NCBI GenBank assembly: GCA_022113835.1
Contig: JAILWY010000027.1
Span: 3,598,501-3,662,500 of the forward strand
DNA: 64,000 nucleotides
Direction of reading: 5' to 3'
Source: Atopsyche davidsoni
Lineage: Eukaryota; Arthropoda; Insecta; Trichoptera; Hydrobiosidae
The notes under the pieces are model-generated. The model saw only the letters and a list, made by a program, of their open reading frames with translations, had not been told where the DNA came from and ran no database searches. A program made the position numbers and the translations under genes. Every line of letters begins with the position of its first letter. Positions within the stretch are counted from its first letter, which is position 1. Positions 11,447 through 21,639 of the stretch are shown here, piece by piece.

Positions 11447-12155
11447 TGTTGGCAACGCGATCATAGTTTCAATTCCTTTAGAATAAATATTAACTTTGAA
11501 AAGATTAGTTTAAAGCAGCCGCCGGGACGGCGCCTGGAGGCTCAGGCCCCGCTCCCACGGACGACATGGATATCTTCGGCCGGGGGAGATTTTTATGATT
11601 ATTGCTCCTAAAGGGACCGCCGCGTTACCTTTGAATTTGCAATGTATATGACGCCGCTCGGGTAGGTTTATGATTGTTTCCAGAGTCAGTCCGGACATAC
11701 GTGCCGAAAGCCTGATCTGGGTTCTATTGTTTTTAAACACGGCCCGCCACCCGGGCGGCCGGACGTTCCAACGGTATAAGAACCGTTCAGCCCCGGAAGG
11801 GGGCAGTATTGAATTTGACTCCAAGGGGTAACCGCTGCCCGGGAGCAAGGATACTCCGACATCCATGCAGGTTCGCGTGGTTGTCGTTAAAATGTTGAAA
11901 AGTGAAATTAAAAAGTACTCGATTGGTATCCACGGGGTGACCATGCCCAGGAACAGTGATACTCCGACATACCTATGCAGGATCGCGTGTCTGTCGTAAA
12001 AAAGTGAAGTGTTAAATTAAACGACCCAGTTATCGGCCAAAGTGTTTTTAAAAGTAAATTCAAGTGTTAATGTAACTTGTTTTAATATCACATTAAGGTT
12101 AAATTGTAATCTATGTTCTTTGCTGCTTGAAAAAAGGTCACAGCTGTAATCAATA
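11447..12155 (+). repeat. 5' LTR (709 bp, right end rearranged)
   Basis: About the first 390 bp are identical or nearly so to 15844-16235. It then contains two tandem copies of a roughly 110-bp block (landmark ATACTCCGACAT), the second clearly diverged from its counterpart in the 3' LTR. A block of about 78 bp (12039-12116) is again identical to the 3' LTR. The last part, about 165 bp in the 3' LTR (16515-16680) and carrying three AATAAA motifs, is absent and replaced by 12118-12154, a copy of gag sequence. The final CAATA matches the LTR terminus. A long minus-strand open frame through the LTR occurs in both copies and is a shadow. Confidence 0.88.
12118..12154 (+). other. gag-derived patch inside the 5' LTR
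   Basis: These 37 bases are identical to 13208-13244, which encode the second zinc knuckle of the same element's Gag. The left junction lies in a region where LTR and gag resemble each other (GCTTGAA in both). The right junction falls on CAAT, present in gag and in the LTR terminus. Microhomology on both sides points to template switching. Confidence 0.9.
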
Positions 12156-12156
12156 T

Positions 12157-12174
12157 TGGTCCATTCGAGCCGGA
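12157..12174 (+). other. primer-binding-site candidate, tRNA-Tyr-like
   Basis: TGGTCCATTCGAGCCGGA begins one base after the LTR end. Apart from one extra A, it is complementary to the 3' end expected of an insect tRNA-Tyr (TCCGGCTCGAAGGA plus CCA, recalled from general knowledge). Placement directly after the 5' LTR is as expected for a primer-binding site. Confidence 0.6.
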
Positions 12175-12310
12175 TATGAACCGGAGAATCTATGGATGCC
12201 TGAAGCCGCTATAATTGATCATATCGACCAGGATAAACCAGCGACATATGGACGCTGGATTTGAAATTAAGAAGCCAAAATTAAATGCCAAGTGAATTTT
12301 TGAAATCAAG

Positions 12311-15300
12311 ATGTCAGTGCAAATTGAATTAAACGCACTAGTGGAAATGGCACGCAAAATGTTACCGTCAGCGTCAGCGCAAGTAGCTGTCGACTGGAAG
12401 TTGCCAACGTTCAGTGGGATTGGCTCAGAATGGTTGATCTTTAAGGCAGCCTATCAAGAAACATCGGAGTTATATAAATTTTCTCCGCGGGAAAATTCTT
12501 CTCGACTACGAACGTGTTTAAAAGGAGCAGCCAGAGACTCAGTTATGGGCCTCTTGTCTGCCTGCTGTGATCCTTCAGCAATAATGAAAACGCTTGAGCG
12601 TTTATTTGGAAACCCACATGCGATAGTGGCAGAACAAATAGAAAAAATAAGAAGAATGCCTAGAATGATTACTGGCAACGCAGATGAAGTATCGATATTT
12701 TCATGTACCATTAGCAACTTCGTGGCTACATTACAACAGTTAAAATTGAAAGGACACATCTATAATCCAGATCTGATCTATTCAATATTAGAAAAACTGA
12801 CCCCAGTGCAGCTGGGATACTGGCAGGACTTTGCCGCTGATAACAATGCTATTGAACCTGATATGATATTATTATCACTATTCCTTGAAGACGAAGCCGA
12901 CAAAGCTTGTCGATTTGGCTTAAATGTCAGCCAAACACACAGACCGCAGCCCGTACCGCTAACAAAGTATTGTGGGGAATTTACGCGCCCCATGCAACAA
13001 ACAGTTCACACGGCAAACATGTCAGGTATAAAATCGTATACCCAAGAAAGGACAATAGACTCGGCACGCGCTACAGTCCGAGAAAAGATAAAAACGGTTA
13101 TCTGTGTATATTGCAATCGCACAGATCATAACATAACGAAATGCAAAGACTTTCTACAAAGGTCAATTTACGATCGCAACAAATGGGCACGTAAGGATCA
13201 CGTTTGCCTTTGCTGCTTGAAAAAAGGTCACAGCTGTAATCAATGTGAAAAACCGCCCTGCGGGATAAATAGTTGTAAGCTACCGCACAACCGCTTACTT
13301 CATATGCAATATGCAGAAAAAATACAGCAACCAAATACAACACTTCTCGAAGGAGAGCTTAAAGAATTACGAACTGAAAGCGCTATTCGAGAAAATGTAA
13401 GCCCAAGGAAAGAAATCTCGACAGCCGAGAAGCCGCCCATGAAGCTGCGTCCTCGAGAAAATGGCTGTTCGAGTAAAATAGCGGAATGCATAATGATTCC
13501 GCCCAAGCCTTTGCATGCCGTGCAAATGGCCCGCAGCGTCCCGGCGCCGTCCAAACTGGAGCGCCGCGATGCAGAAATCTCGATGACCGAAAAATCGCCC
13601 ACCACGCCGGTGCAGAGCAAGACGCCGCCAATGATAGCGGCCTTGAAAGCGCCTCTCGCGATGCCGCGGACAGCGCCGCCCCCGACGCCGCCCAAACTGG
13701 CGGGTCGAGGCGCCCCTACCGTTGTTGCCATGCCAGTCGGAGAGCCGCCGCCTGCACCTCTTCGATCTGCGCTGGCAACCCGAGTCGTCTCGACGCCGCC
13801 CCAACTGGCGGGTCGAGACGCTCCTCCTGATGACGCCGCGCCAGTCGGAGAGCCGCCGCCTGCACCTCTCCTGACTGCGCGGGCAACCCGAGTCGTCTCG
13901 ACGCCGCCTCAACTGGCGGGTCGAGAGGCTCCACCTGACGACGCCGCGCCAGTCGGAGAGCCGCCACCTGCACCTCTCCTGACTGCGCGGGCAACCCGAG
14001 ACGTCTCGAAGCCGCCCCAACCGGCGGGCCGAGACGCTCCTCCTGATGACGCCGCGCCAGTCGGAGAGCCGCCACCTGCACCTCTCCTGACTGCGCGGGC
14101 AACCCGAGTCGTCTCGACGCCGCCTCAACTGGCGGGTCGAGAGGCTCCACCTGACGACGCCGCGCCAGTCGGAGAGCCGCCGCCTGCACCTCTCCTGACT
14201 GCGCGGGCAACCCGAGACGTCTCGGAGCCGCCCCAACCGGCGGGCCGAGACGCTTCTCCTGATAACGCCGCGCCAGTCGGAGAGCCGCCGCCTGCACCTC
14301 TCCTGACTGCGCGGGCAACCCGAGACGTCCCGAAGCCGCCCCAACTGGCGGGCCGAGACGCTTCTCCTGATGACGCCGCGCCAGTCGGAGAGCCGCCGCC
14401 TGCACTTCTCCTGACTGCGCGGGCAACCCGAGACGTCCCGAAGCCGCCCCAACTGGCGGGCCGAGACGCTTCTCCTGATGACGCCGCGCCAGTCGGAGAG
14501 CCGCCGCCTGCACCTCTCCTGGCTGCGCGGGCAACCCGAGTCGTCTCGACGCCGCCCCAACTGGCGGGTCGAGATGCTCCTCCTGATGATGCCGCGCCAG
14601 TCGGAGAGCCGCCGCCTGCACCTCTCCCGACTGCGCGGGCAACCCGAGACGTCTCGAAGCCGCCCCAACCGGCGGGCCGAGACGCTCCCACTGACGACAT
14701 TTATTCAGCTGAAGAGTCACTGCTCTCGACTCTGCCTGAAACAACGCGACGCGGAATCACCATCGCAGAAATTTCGTTGTCGGAAGAACCGCCTCCTGCG
14801 TTAATGCCAACGCCGTCGCTCAAGTCGCACTCCGCTGAAGGTAGCTGGACGAGGGACCCCGCGGAATTCGCGCCCGCACCGCTGTATAATACACAGCCGA
14901 TTAAATGCATCCCGACGCCGCCTAAGATAGCGCGTCATGCGAATTTTATGAAAGAAATCTTGCCCGTGAAAGAGCCATCGATGATGCCTCACGATCAAGA
15001 AACTGACTGGTCGAGCTACCCCATGAAAGGTGTAGATATTTCGCCCACAATAATGCAAGAATTGCTATTGCTTATAAACGTTATGAGGCCGCACGAGATT
15101 GCGTACGTTAAAAACGCATTCGACGAAATTTCGTATGAAAATTCATTCGAAGAGTTATTAACAAAAAATAACTATCGAACAGCTGATGTCGGGTTCAATA
15201 GTCCCGACTGCGCTCATGTCGTACCGCAGCCGAAAGGGCTGGACCCAGGGTACAAGACAATCACACCGCCCCAAGATAAACCACCTCCCTCAGATGTGGG

Positions 15301-15376
15301 GAGCTGGTACCCTCATATCTGCGTCTTGCTTGGCATACATAAATTGCGCAAAGCACGCAGAGCTGCATCAAAATAA
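12311..15376 (+). CDS. gag: BEL/Pao-type Gag polyprotein with Pro/Ala-rich tandem repeats
   Basis: A 1021-aa intact frame. Residues about 27-190 match the DUF1759 Gag region of BEL/Pao elements (LPTFSG, then EWLIFKAAY, then RLRTCLKGAA). Three zinc-binding motifs follow: C265-x2-C268-x4-H273-x4-C278, C299-x2-C302-x4-H307-x4-C312, and C317-x4-C322-x3-H326-x4-H331. This should be the nucleocapsid module that binds element RNA in cytoplasmic particles. Residues 463-786 are nine 36-aa repeats plus a partial tenth, followed by a unique tail of about 220 residues. It ends in a stop with no pol fused, whereas BEL elements usually encode one long Gag-Pol. The first ATG of the frame (12311) lies about 155 bp after the LTR and precedes the conserved domain. 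The repeat region is GC-rich, unlike the N-terminal half. Confidence 0.9.
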   Translation: MSVQIELNALVEMARKMLPSASAQVAVDWKLPTFSGIGSEWLIFKAAYQETSELYKFSPRENSSRLRTCLKGAARDSVMGLLSACCDPSAIMKTLERLFGNPHAIVAEQIEKIRRMPRMITGNADEVSIFSCTISNFVATLQQLKLKGHIYNPDLIYSILEKLTPVQLGYWQDFAADNNAIEPDMILLSLFLEDEADKACRFGLNVSQTHRPQPVPLTKYCGEFTRPMQQTVHTANMSGIKSYTQERTIDSARATVREKIKTVICVYCNRTDHNITKCKDFLQRSIYDRNKWARKDHVCLCCLKKGHSCNQCEKPPCGINSCKLPHNRLLHMQYAEKIQQPNTTLLEGELKELRTESAIRENVSPRKEISTAEKPPMKLRPRENGCSSKIAECIMIPPKPLHAVQMARSVPAPSKLERRDAEISMTEKSPTTPVQSKTPPMIAALKAPLAMPRTAPPPTPPKLAGRGAPTVVAMPVGEPPPAPLRSALATRVVSTPPQLAGRDAPPDDAAPVGEPPPAPLLTARATRVVSTPPQLAGREAPPDDAAPVGEPPPAPLLTARATRDVSKPPQPAGRDAPPDDAAPVGEPPPAPLLTARATRVVSTPPQLAGREAPPDDAAPVGEPPPAPLLTARATRDVSEPPQPAGRDASPDNAAPVGEPPPAPLLTARATRDVPKPPQLAGRDASPDDAAPVGEPPPALLLTARATRDVPKPPQLAGRDASPDDAAPVGEPPPAPLLAARATRVVSTPPQLAGRDAPPDDAAPVGEPPPAPLPTARATRDVSKPPQPAGRDAPTDDIYSAEESLLSTLPETTRRGITIAEISLSEEPPPALMPTPSLKSHSAEGSWTRDPAEFAPAPLYNTQPIKCIPTPPKIARHANFMKEILPVKEPSMMPHDQETDWSSYPMKGVDISPTIMQELLLLINVMRPHEIAYVKNAFDEISYENSFEELLTKNNYRTADVGFNSPDCAHVVPQPKGLDPGYKTITPPQDKPPPSDVGSWYPHICVLLGIHKLRKARRAASK
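13697..14698 (+). repeat. 108-bp tandem repeat inside gag (nine copies plus part of a tenth)
   Basis: Each unit encodes a 36-residue peptide of the pattern LAGRDAPPDDAAPVGEPPPA followed by PLLTARATRVVSTPPQ. Variants alternate between VVSTPPQ and DVSKPPQ endings, and between LAGRE and PAGRD starts, so a two-unit amplification pattern is visible in copies 2-5. The first copy is the most diverged. Because 108 is a multiple of three and the units are GC-rich, two long minus-strand frames (13367-14668 and 13716-14744) stay open. They are shadows. Confidence 0.95.
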
Positions 15377-15843
15377 TTGTACAATCGAAATGTGTATTGT
15401 AACGAGAGCTCGGTGCCCTGCTGAGGGTGTACCGACGCCTAAATGACATTTGTTGGAAACAAAGAGTACGGACAAACGCTTTGCTTCAACGCCGGCCTAA
15501 CTGCTGCGCCGGCTACCTGCCCGCCTGCCCGGCTGCGCCTTGCCGCCCTGGGCTCTTGTCGCCGCCTTCGCCGCGACCGCCTGGGCCACGCTGCCCTGAG
15601 GCCCTCCTCTGCCGCCCTGCCGCCTGGCTGCACTGCCCGGACTCATGAGAGGACGCCACGTCCACCAGAAACAACAGAGAGCGTTCCGATTGCATCGAAC
15701 GTTGCTTCGCAGTGCCAGCACCATCCGCGCGCCAGCGGAACCTTCCAGAGAGAAAACTGAACACACCATGCGTAGTTCGGATCGTTGATTGATCGAGTTG
15801 CTAATTAGTATTTGATAAAACTAATGTTTTATGTGCTGGGGTA
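15377..15843. other. element 3' untranslated region, GC-rich
   Basis: 467 bp between the gag stop and the 3' LTR. The middle (about 15490-15650) is C-rich with repeated CTGCC and GCCGCC words, giving overlapping short frames in several phases, none recognisable. Just before the LTR is ATGTGCTGGGGTA, a weak stand-in for a polypurine tract. This is where pol would be in an autonomous relative. Confidence 0.6.
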
Positions 15844-16680
15844 TGTTGGCAACGCGATCATAGTTTCAATTCCTTTAGAATAAATATTAACTTTGAAAAG
15901 ATTAGTTTAAAGCAGCCGCCGGGACGGCGCCTGGAGGCTCAGGCCCCGCTCCCACGGACGACATGGATATCTTCGGCCGGGGGAGATTTTTATGATTATT
16001 GCTCCTAAAGGGACCGCCGCGTTACCTTTGAATTTGCAATGTATATGACGCCGCTCGGGTAGGTTTATGATTGTTTCCAGAGTCAGTCCGGACATACGTG
16101 CCGAAAGCCTGATCTGGGTTCTATTGTTTTTAAACACGGCCCGCCACCCGGGCGGCCGGACGTTCCAACGGTATAAGAACCGTTCAGCCCCGGAAGGGGG
16201 CAGTATTGAATTTGACTCCAAGGGGTAACCGCTGCCTGGGAGCAAAGATACTCCGACAACCATGCAGGATCGCGTGGTTGTCGTTAAAATGTTGAAAAGT
16301 GAAATTAAAAAGTATTAGATTTGACTCCACGGGGCGACGCTGCCCGGGAGCGAAGATACTCCGACATCCATGCAGGATCGCGTGGCTGTCGTTTAAATGT
16401 TGAAAAGTGAAATTAAACGACCCAGTTATCGGTCAAAGTGTTTTTAAAAGTAAATTCAAGTGTTAATGTAACTTGTTTTAATATCACATTAAGGTTAAAT
16501 TGTAATCTATGTTTTTTGAAGCTTGAATAAAAGTTTAAACGAAAATAAAGTGTTTAAATGAATGATAATACAGTCCACTGCTAGCGTATGAACCTTGGCG
16601 AATTCATATGCTGAAGCCGAAGAAGTAAACCGACTGCCAGCGTCTCCGCGAGAGAATAAATCTGGTAGCCGTCGCCAATA
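15844..16680 (+). repeat. 3' LTR (837 bp, complete form)
   Basis: Starts TGTTGGCAACGCG at 15844 and ends CGTCGCCAATA at 16680; the two ends form an imperfect inverted repeat (TGTTGGC against GCCAATA). It holds a tandem pair of blocks at about 16210 and 16320, each with ATACTCCGACA. AATAAA motifs at 16526, 16544 and 16655 are candidate polyadenylation signals; none of the three exists in the 5' LTR. Confidence 0.9.
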
Positions 16681-17555
16681 GCTACTGTGCAAGGACTTAA
16701 GTAACTTGCTGTTGAAATTTCTTATAAATGTAATTACTAAAAAGTTTCGAAATATGCTTGAATCAATTTACTGTAGAATCGTTTTGCAGCTAAAAAAGTT
16801 ACATAAACATTTGTTCACAAATAGTCAAAACTAACCTAAAGATTCAGTGGTGGAGATTATATTCCGGATGGGACTGATGAAAGCTACTGTGCATGGACTT
16901 TAGAAGTTTGCTGTTGAGTTTTCTAATAAATGTAATTAGTAATTACCTTCCTAGACCAAACAGTTCCGAAACATGCTCGAATCAATTCACAGTAGAATCG
17001 TTTTGAAGCAAAAAAAAGTTACATAAACAAATAGTCAAACCTAACCAAACTGACCCAAATATTTAGTGGTGGAGATTATATTCCGGACGGGTCTTATGAA
17101 AGCTACTGTATATAAGTAATTACCTTTCTAGACCAAACAGTTCCGAAACATGCTCGAATCAATTCACTTTAGAATCGTTTTGAAGGTTAAAAAAGTTACA
17201 TTAACATTCGTTTGAATATAGTCTTACTTAACCAAACTAACCCAAAGATTTAATGGTGGAGATTATATTCCGGATGGGTCTCATGGAAGCTACTGTTTAT
17301 GAACTTAAGTAGCTTGCTGTTGAGTTTTCTAATAAATGTAATTAGTAATTACCTTCCTAGACCAACCAGTTCCAAAATATGCTTAAATCAATTTACTGTA
17401 GAATCGTTTTGAAGCTAAAAAAGTTACATTAACATTCGTTTGAATATAGTCTTACCTAACCAAACTAACCCAAAGATTCAGTGGTGGAGATTATTCTGGA
17501 CGGGTCTTATAAAGGCTACTGTACTATAAGTAGCTAGCTGTTATGTTTTCTTAAA
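16681..17555. repeat. satellite array, right part (diverged monomers)
   Basis: Continues the satellite after the insertion, beginning with the second GCTAC. Four monomers carry the GGTGGAGATTAT landmark (about 16848, 17065, 17254 and 17479). They differ more from one another than the central dimers do and lack the strict 375-bp phase. The last monomer abuts a (TA)n run. Confidence 0.9.

Positions 17556-17559
<4 letters not shown>

Positions 17560-17598
<39 letters not shown>
17560..17598. repeat. (AT)n microsatellite at the satellite edge
   Basis: About 19 AT dinucleotides directly at the end of the array. Confidence 0.95.
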
Positions 17599-17599
<1 letters not shown>

Positions 17600-17602
<3 letters not shown>

Positions 17603-20600
17603 GTACATTGAATAAAAAATGGAATGAAACATGTTAACTAACTTAAATAGCTACAATTTTAGATATTATGAATGTAAACAAAGTGCTACTAAAAAGTAAT
17701 AAACAGAAAGTTAAAGAATTCCTTTAAATCAATGCCTTATATAAATTAACTTAAGACTAAATACCTAATTTTATACGAGTACAAAAGAGACAAATAATAT
17801 CAACTCGAGAAGAATTACTTTTATAAATATAAATAAGATGCTGTAAAGTTTGGTTCTAAATATAATTAGTCTTGACCTTCTCAGAAAGTAAATTGAACTG
17901 TCTATAGGTTATTGAACCATCATGAAATAAAACATAAAAATTATTACTTAAAATATGTATTTTATAGCGTTTAGAAATGCGTTTTTAGCTGGAAATTTAT
18001 TCTCTCTTAATGGTCAATAATCCTAAATCCAATTTATTCCGAAAAAAATAAAACCTTTTGCGTTGAAAGCGGAAACGCATTTAAATTCTAGACTGAGAGG
18101 TTATCACACGGCTTGTTAATTCACCTAAGATATCCGGTTTACAGAAAAAAAAAAAAAAAAAAAAAAACCGACGGCGAAGCGGTTCGGTTTACTCCTGACG
18201 GTCAATTTATTAAATTTTATCTTTCTCGGTTGCTTTCCGTACAGAAAGAATGATGCCTCCAAAGGTTTTCCAGCTTTCCTGAATTTAAATTACAAATCGC
18301 CACTTTCATGAAATAAAACCTACTTTTTTTTAGCTATTTTAAAATATATTTTTTTAAATTGCAAAGTTAGTCGCCCAGTTGCCAAATCCGCTTTGAAAGT
18401 GTATCATATTTGAAAGTTGTTGATTAAAAAAATATCTGTCTTTAGTATGATTAAAATTTTCACGATTTATATTTGTTTATAATCAATTTGGTAGATACAT
18501 AAAACAAACATTACCAAAAATGTTTGGTTCGTGTAGAGACAGTGTTTATATTTCTCATTTTTACTAAAAATACCAAAGTTAGGAAACCTCAAAACCGATG
18601 CATTTTCAACTTTTCCTTTATCGTTCGGAAATGTTATTATGTGAAATTGATCATAAAAAAAACCTTTTCATTTTTATCTAGAATTATGGACGCCATAAAA
18701 AGAATATACAAGAAAAGTGCCGTCCGTCACCTCAGTTCTAAAGAGACAGCAATTATGAACAAAATTTGGAAATTGCTTTGGTATAATGTTAATAAAAATC
18801 TCACAAAGCCTTAGATGGGAAGTTCTACCCTTAGCGATCTCATATTAAACGGTGAGGAGCAATTTTACAACCCCCGAGGTAATGCCACTTTATTACGAAA
18901 TAATTTTTAAAAGCAGAAGAGGAAAGTCAACTAATTTCAGGTTTATTGTGCACAAAAACTTTGTTATATTTTGTAAGCGAATGTTTCGGATCATAAAAAT
19001 TTACATAAACATGTTTTTTTAAGCTGTTAATCCTAAATATGATGTACTAAAAAAAATTAAGGATAAAGTGATATTTTAATTATGTTTTTGTTTTAAAACA
19101 AAAAGTAATTGCTGCTCGTATATTAAAGGAGCAATTAATTGTTTTTAGTGTAAATTCATATTTATGTACATATTCTTTATGAGAGTGCTGTTCAAGTTAA
19201 CTTCACATTTAGCTAAGCAACTCATAATAAACCAATAAATCGAACCTGAAAATTGTTATCGAAAATTCTATTTGCAATTTTTATCGGCTGAATTTGACTA
19301 AAAAAACCAATTTCCAGTCGTAGGTTGTGTTACTTCGTGTAAAACGCGCTTTAAACATTGAAAAACGAGTTTTCCGACTAATACCCAGGGTCACAAATTA
19401 GACAGCCCGTAGCAGGAAGTGATAAATGATAGGCAACAATTGCGGTTTAATCCTATTTTCGGACATGAATTTGCAGAAATTATTGAAAAAGAATTTAGCC
19501 AAGGTATAATATTTATTTATATTAAATTTATTAATACGAACAATACAACTTGCGAAATACCGTTTCGCATATGTGGGCGACTGTGGTGGAGCCTGCAGGA
19601 TATTTGGACCGGTAATAGTAAATCTAAATCCAGATAAATGTTAACTGTCCGTAATATAGAAGATCCATTACGTGACCCAATCAATAATGTACATATTATA
19701 ACATCAATTCGTGTCAAAATCCTGTACACAGATAAATACGCAAGAAATATTTTACGTTTCCAAAAAGCTTAAAAAATGGATCAATCACGAGAAGTATCAA
19801 ATAAATTATTTATAAATACAGACATTCTAATGTCTACTGAAAAAAGGCTTATGAACTTTCATACTGCGGGTCATTGGTTAATATACAAAGTTGTCATTAG
19901 AGCAGTGAATTTCAAAGGGTTTTACATGAATCGCTTTAAAGTTCTTTGTGCAAAGCTTTGTGAAAATTATAAATAAATGCTGAAAAAGTACAGTTGAAGT
20001 AGCAAAAAAACGGTATATAATCATAAAAATGAGTTTTTAAAGCGACTGACAAAAATATCTACAAATGCTTTTGTTTTGTTTTATATTGTAACGTAAGTTA
20101 AAAAAAGCTTTTTAGAAATAAAAATTGTCTCTTGAAACAATTGGTGCTTTTTATTAAAAGCAAGTGTGTGTTTCTATTTCAAAACAAACTCTACTGTGTG
20201 TTTCAATGCATCTTGGAATAATCTGATATGGGAAGGTTGGATTTATTTTAGGAACCGACCATGATAATTTGTATAATATTTTACTTTCAATAACTTATAT
20301 TTATATTATATTTTATAATATAACTTATATTATAAAATATATAAATACATATTCGAGTATTTTATGAAAATATATTACACTCGATAATTTGATGTATTAA
20401 TATTCTGAACATAGCTTATTAAACAATACTTTAGGTTTAAAAATGTAACTCATTTTAATTTATTAGTTATAATAAAAAACATTTAAATCTTAATTTTCAT
20501 AAGTTCTTTATAAAAATTGTTTCTAAGAATTTATAAAATCCGATCATACATAGCATTAAAAAAAACAATTTTGCAAAAGACTCTATAATTTGCTTAGTTC

Positions 20601-20760
20601 TTATAATAAGACTTAAATGAAGCATTTCGAAAATCATATTCAAATTCGCATCAAAGTGATATAATCAAAAAAAGATGAAAAGCTTTTTTTTAATTACCAA
20701 ATAAGATTCAAAATGAAATACTCCGGGAATCTTCTCAATCACCGAGTAATAAAATATAAA
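17600..20760. other. AT-rich DNA, no gene seen
   Basis: No supported gene. There is a run of 23 A residues at 18145-18167, followed by a short GC-richer stretch. Open frames at 18524, 19419 and 19776 (66-96 codons) have no recognisable domain, start context or splice support. Confidence 0.5.
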
Positions 20761-20769
20761 ATCTGTGTC

Positions 20770-21000
20770 GATGAGTATTAATCCAGTTATCGCTGGCGAC
20801 GCGGACTTCAAAAAATCCAATTTCATAGCCGAAATGGCGGGCGGAAATCATTTAAAAGTTTGAGCGGAAGTGTGAAAGTTCAATCGGACTTATGTAAATG
20901 ACTTTGGAATTCGGAATGTCGCCGTTTCAGGGACGGGGATGACGATGGGGCCCCATAACCATCTCTCGCGCCCAGGGCACGTGCCGGCTTCAGATGAAAA
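20770..21000. promoter_or_regulatory. GC-richer island with a palindromic E-box
   Basis: Unique, CpG-containing sequence with AAATGGCGGGCGG at its left and GGCACGTGCC (perfect CACGTG palindrome with flanks) at 20976-20985. It looks like a regulatory or conserved non-coding element. No open frame supports an exon. Confidence 0.3.
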
Positions 21001-21202
21001 TTGATACAAGAAATACGAAAATGCTAAAGGTAAAAAAAAATTCCTTTTACAATGAAAAAATAATTCAGCTCCTTAAATTATTTAGGACGACGTTTTTCTA
21101 TTTAATTTAATAATATTTATATGCATAAGGAATTACTAATATGCGTGGATGAATTTTTCAGAAATAACATTTTTTTATGTAATTTTTCAAAACTACTATT
21201 AA

Positions 21203-21529
21203 TGAATAAAATACTTGAGTGATTTTCCACATTTTCGTTTTTATTAGTGACCGGTTTCGCCAACCTTTCACGTTGGCAGAGAGAGAATGATTGTCAGGTG
21301 CAATTATATAGAATCCTCCACTTGTCAGGTACATTAAAATCACATAAGCCCTAACCACCTGACAAGCATTCTCTCTCTTTCTAGCAATCTCTCCCTCTAA
21401 CAATTGTTTACCTTATTGCTTATTATTATATAAAATCCCACTCTGTTTGATAATGCCAACGTGAAAGGTTGGCGAAACCGGTTACTAATAAAAACGAAAA
21501 TGTGGAAAATCACTCAAGTATTTTATTCA
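21203..21529. mobile_element. hairpin MITE, copy 2 (long form)
   Basis: Terminal inverted repeats of about 70 bp start TGAATAAAATACTTGAGTG and run inward through GACCGGTTTCGCCAACCTTT to CACGTTGGCA. Nested inside is a second inverted pair, GAGAGAATGATTGTCAGGTG against CACCTGACAAGCATTCTCTC, so nearly the whole 327 bp can fold back. The right flank (CACCAAGTACTCTCTGTCAA) is shared with copies elsewhere. No transposase. Confidence 0.88.
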
Positions 21530-21639
21530 AAAATATTAAAATGGAATTCCACCAAGTACTCTCTGTCAAAAATATTGAATTTCTTTAAACTACTATTATT
21601 AAATTTTTTTGTGAAAATAATGCTTAAAATTTGTTAATT

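Larger units (their letters stand above)
11447..16680 (+). mobile_element. non-autonomous BEL/Pao-like LTR retrotransposon
   Basis: A 5234-bp element inserted in the satellite array. Its LTRs start TGTTGGCAACGCG and end CGCCAATA (right copy). It is flanked by the 5-bp duplication GCTAC and has a primer-binding-site candidate just after the 5' LTR. The only gene is an intact gag; the 467 bp between gag and the 3' LTR cannot hold protease, reverse transcriptase, RNase H or integrase, so it must rely on enzymes from elsewhere. The gag zinc-knuckle arrangement, the DUF1759-like N-terminus and the TGTTGGCAAC start all point to BEL/Pao. Long identical LTR blocks and an open gag imply a recent insertion, although parts of the LTRs are strongly diverged. 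Confidence 0.88.

Noticed and set aside
11510..11944. 144-codon minus-strand frame, repeated at 15907-16263
   Set aside because: It lies antisense within both LTRs; the duplication is that of the LTR and no domain is present.
13367..14744. Two long minus-strand frames (433 and 342 codons) with Arg/Pro/Gly-rich repeats
   Set aside because: They are antisense to the 108-bp gag repeat and stay open only because the unit is GC-rich and a multiple of three.
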